26,002 bases of DNA from a virus: IMG/VR virus record IMGVR_UViG_3300031774_000131, positions 1-26,002 of that record, one strand, 5' to 3'. The position numbers and the translations under genes are program-made. Positions 24,745 through 26,002 of the stretch are shown piece by piece. Below the pieces are notes generated by a model that worked only from the letters and a program-made list of their open reading frames with translations, ran no database searches and was not told where the DNA came from. How positions within the stretch are numbered: position 1 is the first letter of the stretch; each line of letters starts with the position of its first letter.

Positions 24745-24794
24745 TTAACAAATTTTTTGTAAGCAATGCCACGATATACGTAAGTTACTTGCAT
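24741..24794 (-). CDS. 17-residue downstream peptide (YRG type)
   Basis: Encodes MQVTYVYRGIAYKKFVK, preceded by GGAG at 24804-24801 with a six-base spacing. Short peptides with an LTYRGxxY pattern (as in cyanobacterial DUF4278 proteins) are what gave the downstream-peptide RNA motif its name, and that motif lies directly upstream here. The peptide may act only as the riboswitch-controlled leader that delivers ribosomes to the GTG gene overlapping its stop. Confidence 0.75.
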   Translation of the reverse strand: MQVTYVYRGIAYKKFVK

Positions 24795-24809
24795 TGTAAT
24801 CTCCATATA

Positions 24810-24866
24810 CCTAAGCCCCGTTCCATGCTTAGGAGTCATGCGTCCCTAGTGGGATGAACGGACGGG
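24810..24866 (-). promoter_or_regulatory. glutamine-II (downstream-peptide) riboswitch
   Basis: Read on the minus strand, CCGUUC (24861-24856) pairs with GAACGG (24823-24818), and CCUAAGC (24833-24827) pairs with GCUUAGG (24816-24810). The order a-b-a'-b' is an H-type pseudoknot. Between them UCCC-ACUA-GGGA (24854-24843) forms a hairpin followed by CGCAUGAC. These are the conserved words of the downstream-peptide motif, later shown to be a glutamine-binding riboswitch in cyanobacteria and their phages. The pseudoknot ends five bases before the GGAG of the 17-residue peptide, so ligand would act on ribosome access. The match is from memory of the motif; a covariance search would settle it. Confidence 0.85.
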
Positions 24867-24870
24867 ATTG

Positions 24871-25002
24871 CTATTCTCCTGTAAGAGCTTCCTCTAGCGA
24901 TTCATACTCTTTTTCTTCAGTTTTGTTTTCAGGTTGCTTTGCTTCTGGTTCAGGTGAATAGCTAGTAACAGAAGCTTTAGCTATTGATGATTGGTGTGAC
25001 AT
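24871..25002 (-). CDS. 43-residue acidic protein
   Basis: Encodes MSHQSSIAKASVTSYSPEPE followed by a Glu/Lys-rich stretch ending EYESLEEALTGE. Likely unstructured at the start with a short acidic helix at the end. It overlaps the end of the oxygenase gene by 26 bases and stops immediately before the riboswitch. In T7 the scaffold gene stands before the capsid gene and is also acidic, but 43 residues is far too short for a scaffold. No family recognised. Confidence 0.55.
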   Translation of the reverse strand: MSHQSSIAKASVTSYSPEPEAKQPENKTEEKEYESLEEALTGE

Positions 25003-25549
25003 TTTTTTTAATTTCAGAATCTATTTTTTTGGAAGCGGTTTCGTCTTCTCTTATCCATGTATTAATTGTGTATCGAAATCCTTTTGGTTTGTCTACATAA
25101 TGTGGATACATAAAATAAACAGGAAAGATAAGAGCTTCACCTTTTCCTAATTTTGTAGTGTATTGTTGATTAGGAAAATTAAATTCCCCATCTTCAAAAT
25201 TATCATTTAGACCTAATATGATTGAGCAATTTCTTAACTGTTTGTGTACTCCGTCAATATGAAGTCTGGTCTTATCATATATCTTTCGTAGTTGATATCC
25301 CATATCGTGACCGGCATGGAAAAAAGGGTATATTTCGCAATACTTTTGGATTACTTTTTCTATCCCTTTAAACACACGATTATCTAAATCTGAGCCTTGA
25401 GCTAAAATTAGTTCATAACACATAACATTATTAACCATGCTATAAGTTGCATTACGTGCTATATCTATATTCGCATCTAGATGGTTAATCAACAGCTCGC
25501 AAGTTTCCTTAGATAGTATGTCATTAAATTTTTCTATACCGTTTCGCAT
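24977..25549 (-). CDS. 2-oxoglutarate/Fe(II)-dependent oxygenase
   Basis: A 190-residue protein with the prolyl-4-hydroxylase-like iron site: TRLHIDGVH with His97 and Asp99, distal His150 in YPHYVDKPKG and Arg159 in FRYTINTW for 2-oxoglutarate. ILGLNDNFEDGEFNFPNQ and KLGKGEALIFPVYFMYPH are the usual strands around the site. The substrate is unknown. It overlaps the preceding oxygenase gene by 16 bases, so the two are co-translated and may act together. Overlap with the 43-residue gene downstream is 26 bases. Confidence 0.88.
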   Translation of the reverse strand: MRNGIEKFNDILSKETCELLINHLDANIDIARNATYSMVNNVMCYELILAQGSDLDNRVFKGIEKVIQKYCEIYPFFHAGHDMGYQLRKIYDKTRLHIDGVHKQLRNCSIILGLNDNFEDGEFNFPNQQYTTKLGKGEALIFPVYFMYPHYVDKPKGFRYTINTWIREDETASKKIDSEIKKNVTPIINS

Positions 25550-26002
25550 ACAAAGTCCCCATTAGTTCTAACCCAATGAAAGAAAGATTGTATGTATATC
25601 TGTCGATATTTATTTACCAGTAACTCTCTTTCATGTGCGATCTCTCTACCTAAATAACATATGGCATCGCCAGCTTTTGTATTTAATCTATGTTCTTTAC
25701 CTTGTAGATCTTGTAGGTTAAATGTCCAGTTACAATCTGATTTTAAATTTAATGACAAACTTAGTTCACAGGCATCTCTATCTTTATGTCTAGCCATATA
25801 GGAATTGTTTGTGTAAATAGTTGTGAACCAATAGGTTTCTGTTAAAGGTTCGCCGACTATTTTTTCCATCATTGGATGAAACTTAGTTGCTAAACTTTTT
25901 AAACATGCAGACTGGTGTAGCTGCCATACAAAACCCCTGTCTGGGCAGTATTGAGGAGGATAGTTTTTTACATCTGTCCAGAGTATTTTTGCTAACTCCT
26001 CA
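25534..26002 (-). CDS. 2-oxoglutarate/Fe(II) oxygenase, 5' part beyond the window
   Basis: The frame is open to the right edge; 155 residues are visible and the first Met in view is internal, because coding sequence such as GFVWQLHQSACLKSLATKFH precedes it. The iron site is MARHKDRDACELSLSLN (His-x-Asp), then NTKAGDAICYLGREIAHERE with the distal His, and KYRQIYIQSFFHWV with the Arg. This HKDRxACE pattern is a family I recall repeatedly in marine cyanophages and marine metagenomes; its substrate is not established. It overlaps the following oxygenase gene. Confidence 0.85.
   Translation of the reverse strand, partial: EELAKILWTDVKNYPPQYCPDRGFVWQLHQSACLKSLATKFHPMMEKIVGEPLTETYWFTTIYTNNSYMARHKDRDACELSLSLNLKSDCNWTFNLQDLQGKEHRLNTKAGDAICYLGREIAHERELLVNKYRQIYIQSFFHWVRTNGDFVCETV

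Noticed and set aside
24581-24772. Alternative 63-codon frame (containing MLGCNHFDCSSF) ahead of the capsid gene
   Set aside because: It lacks a membrane span or conserved-looking content and its start is inside the 17-residue peptide; the GTG frame coupled to the peptide stop is the better candidate.
24871-25002. 43-residue acidic gene as the scaffold protein
   Set aside because: Scaffolds of T7-like phages are several times longer; acidity and position alone do not support it.

Overview
The window looks like most of the virion-assembly half of a T7-type podovirus (Autographivirus-like), most probably a marine cyanophage. All genes I can support lie on the minus strand, so transcription runs from high to low coordinates. 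Gene order is the classic T7 late order: major capsid (gp10), an intrinsic terminator, tail tubular proteins A and B (gp11, gp12), the internal virion proteins gp13, gp14, gp15 and gp16, the tail fibre (gp17 type), a cluster of small accessory and lysis-type genes, then small and large terminase (gp18, gp19). The cyanophage assignment rests on a glutamine-II (downstream-peptide) riboswitch with its short YRG peptide, several small proteins resembling ones I recall from marine cyanophages, three 2-oxoglutarate/Fe(II) oxygenases, and AT-rich sequence. Host range is an inference.

Layout, in transcription order. 26002-24870: two adjacent 2OG-Fe(II) oxygenases (the first cut by the window edge) and a 43-residue acidic protein. 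24866-24520: a pseudoknotted 5' leader recognised as a glutamine-II riboswitch, a 17-residue peptide with a good ribosome binding site, and a GTG-started 74-residue membrane protein. 24507-18591: capsid, UUCG-loop terminator, tail tubes, a gp13-like protein and a gp14-like protein that carries a C-terminal peptidase S74 chaperone module. 18594-11917: two very large core proteins. 11916-8110: a 40-residue Cys protein, a T7-type fibre packed with repeats, and a second fibre with an Mtd-like N-terminus and a histidine-rich tail-collar tip. 8110-5574: tightly overlapped small genes (Cys-rich protein, tail-assembly chaperone-like protein, two membrane proteins, two exported proteins, two short charged proteins). 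5569-384: a third oxygenase, small terminase, a basic protein, an HNH endonuclease, a 631-residue protein with a HNH-like HH/N/H signature, and large terminase. 383-1: a terminator hairpin, candidate sigma70-like promoters and the start of a possible further minus-strand gene.

The structural genes together build capsid, tail tube, ejection core and fibres, and the terminase pair packages DNA. Stop and start codons overlap at most junctions (TAATG, ATGA or TAGTG), so translational coupling is likely throughout. The most notable features are the riboswitch just upstream of the capsid gene, an exported-protein gene with no visible start codon, the S74 module on an internal virion protein, and the HNH-like toxin-style protein in the packaging module. 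No portal, scaffold, RNA polymerase, replication genes, tRNA or CRISPR array are visible.
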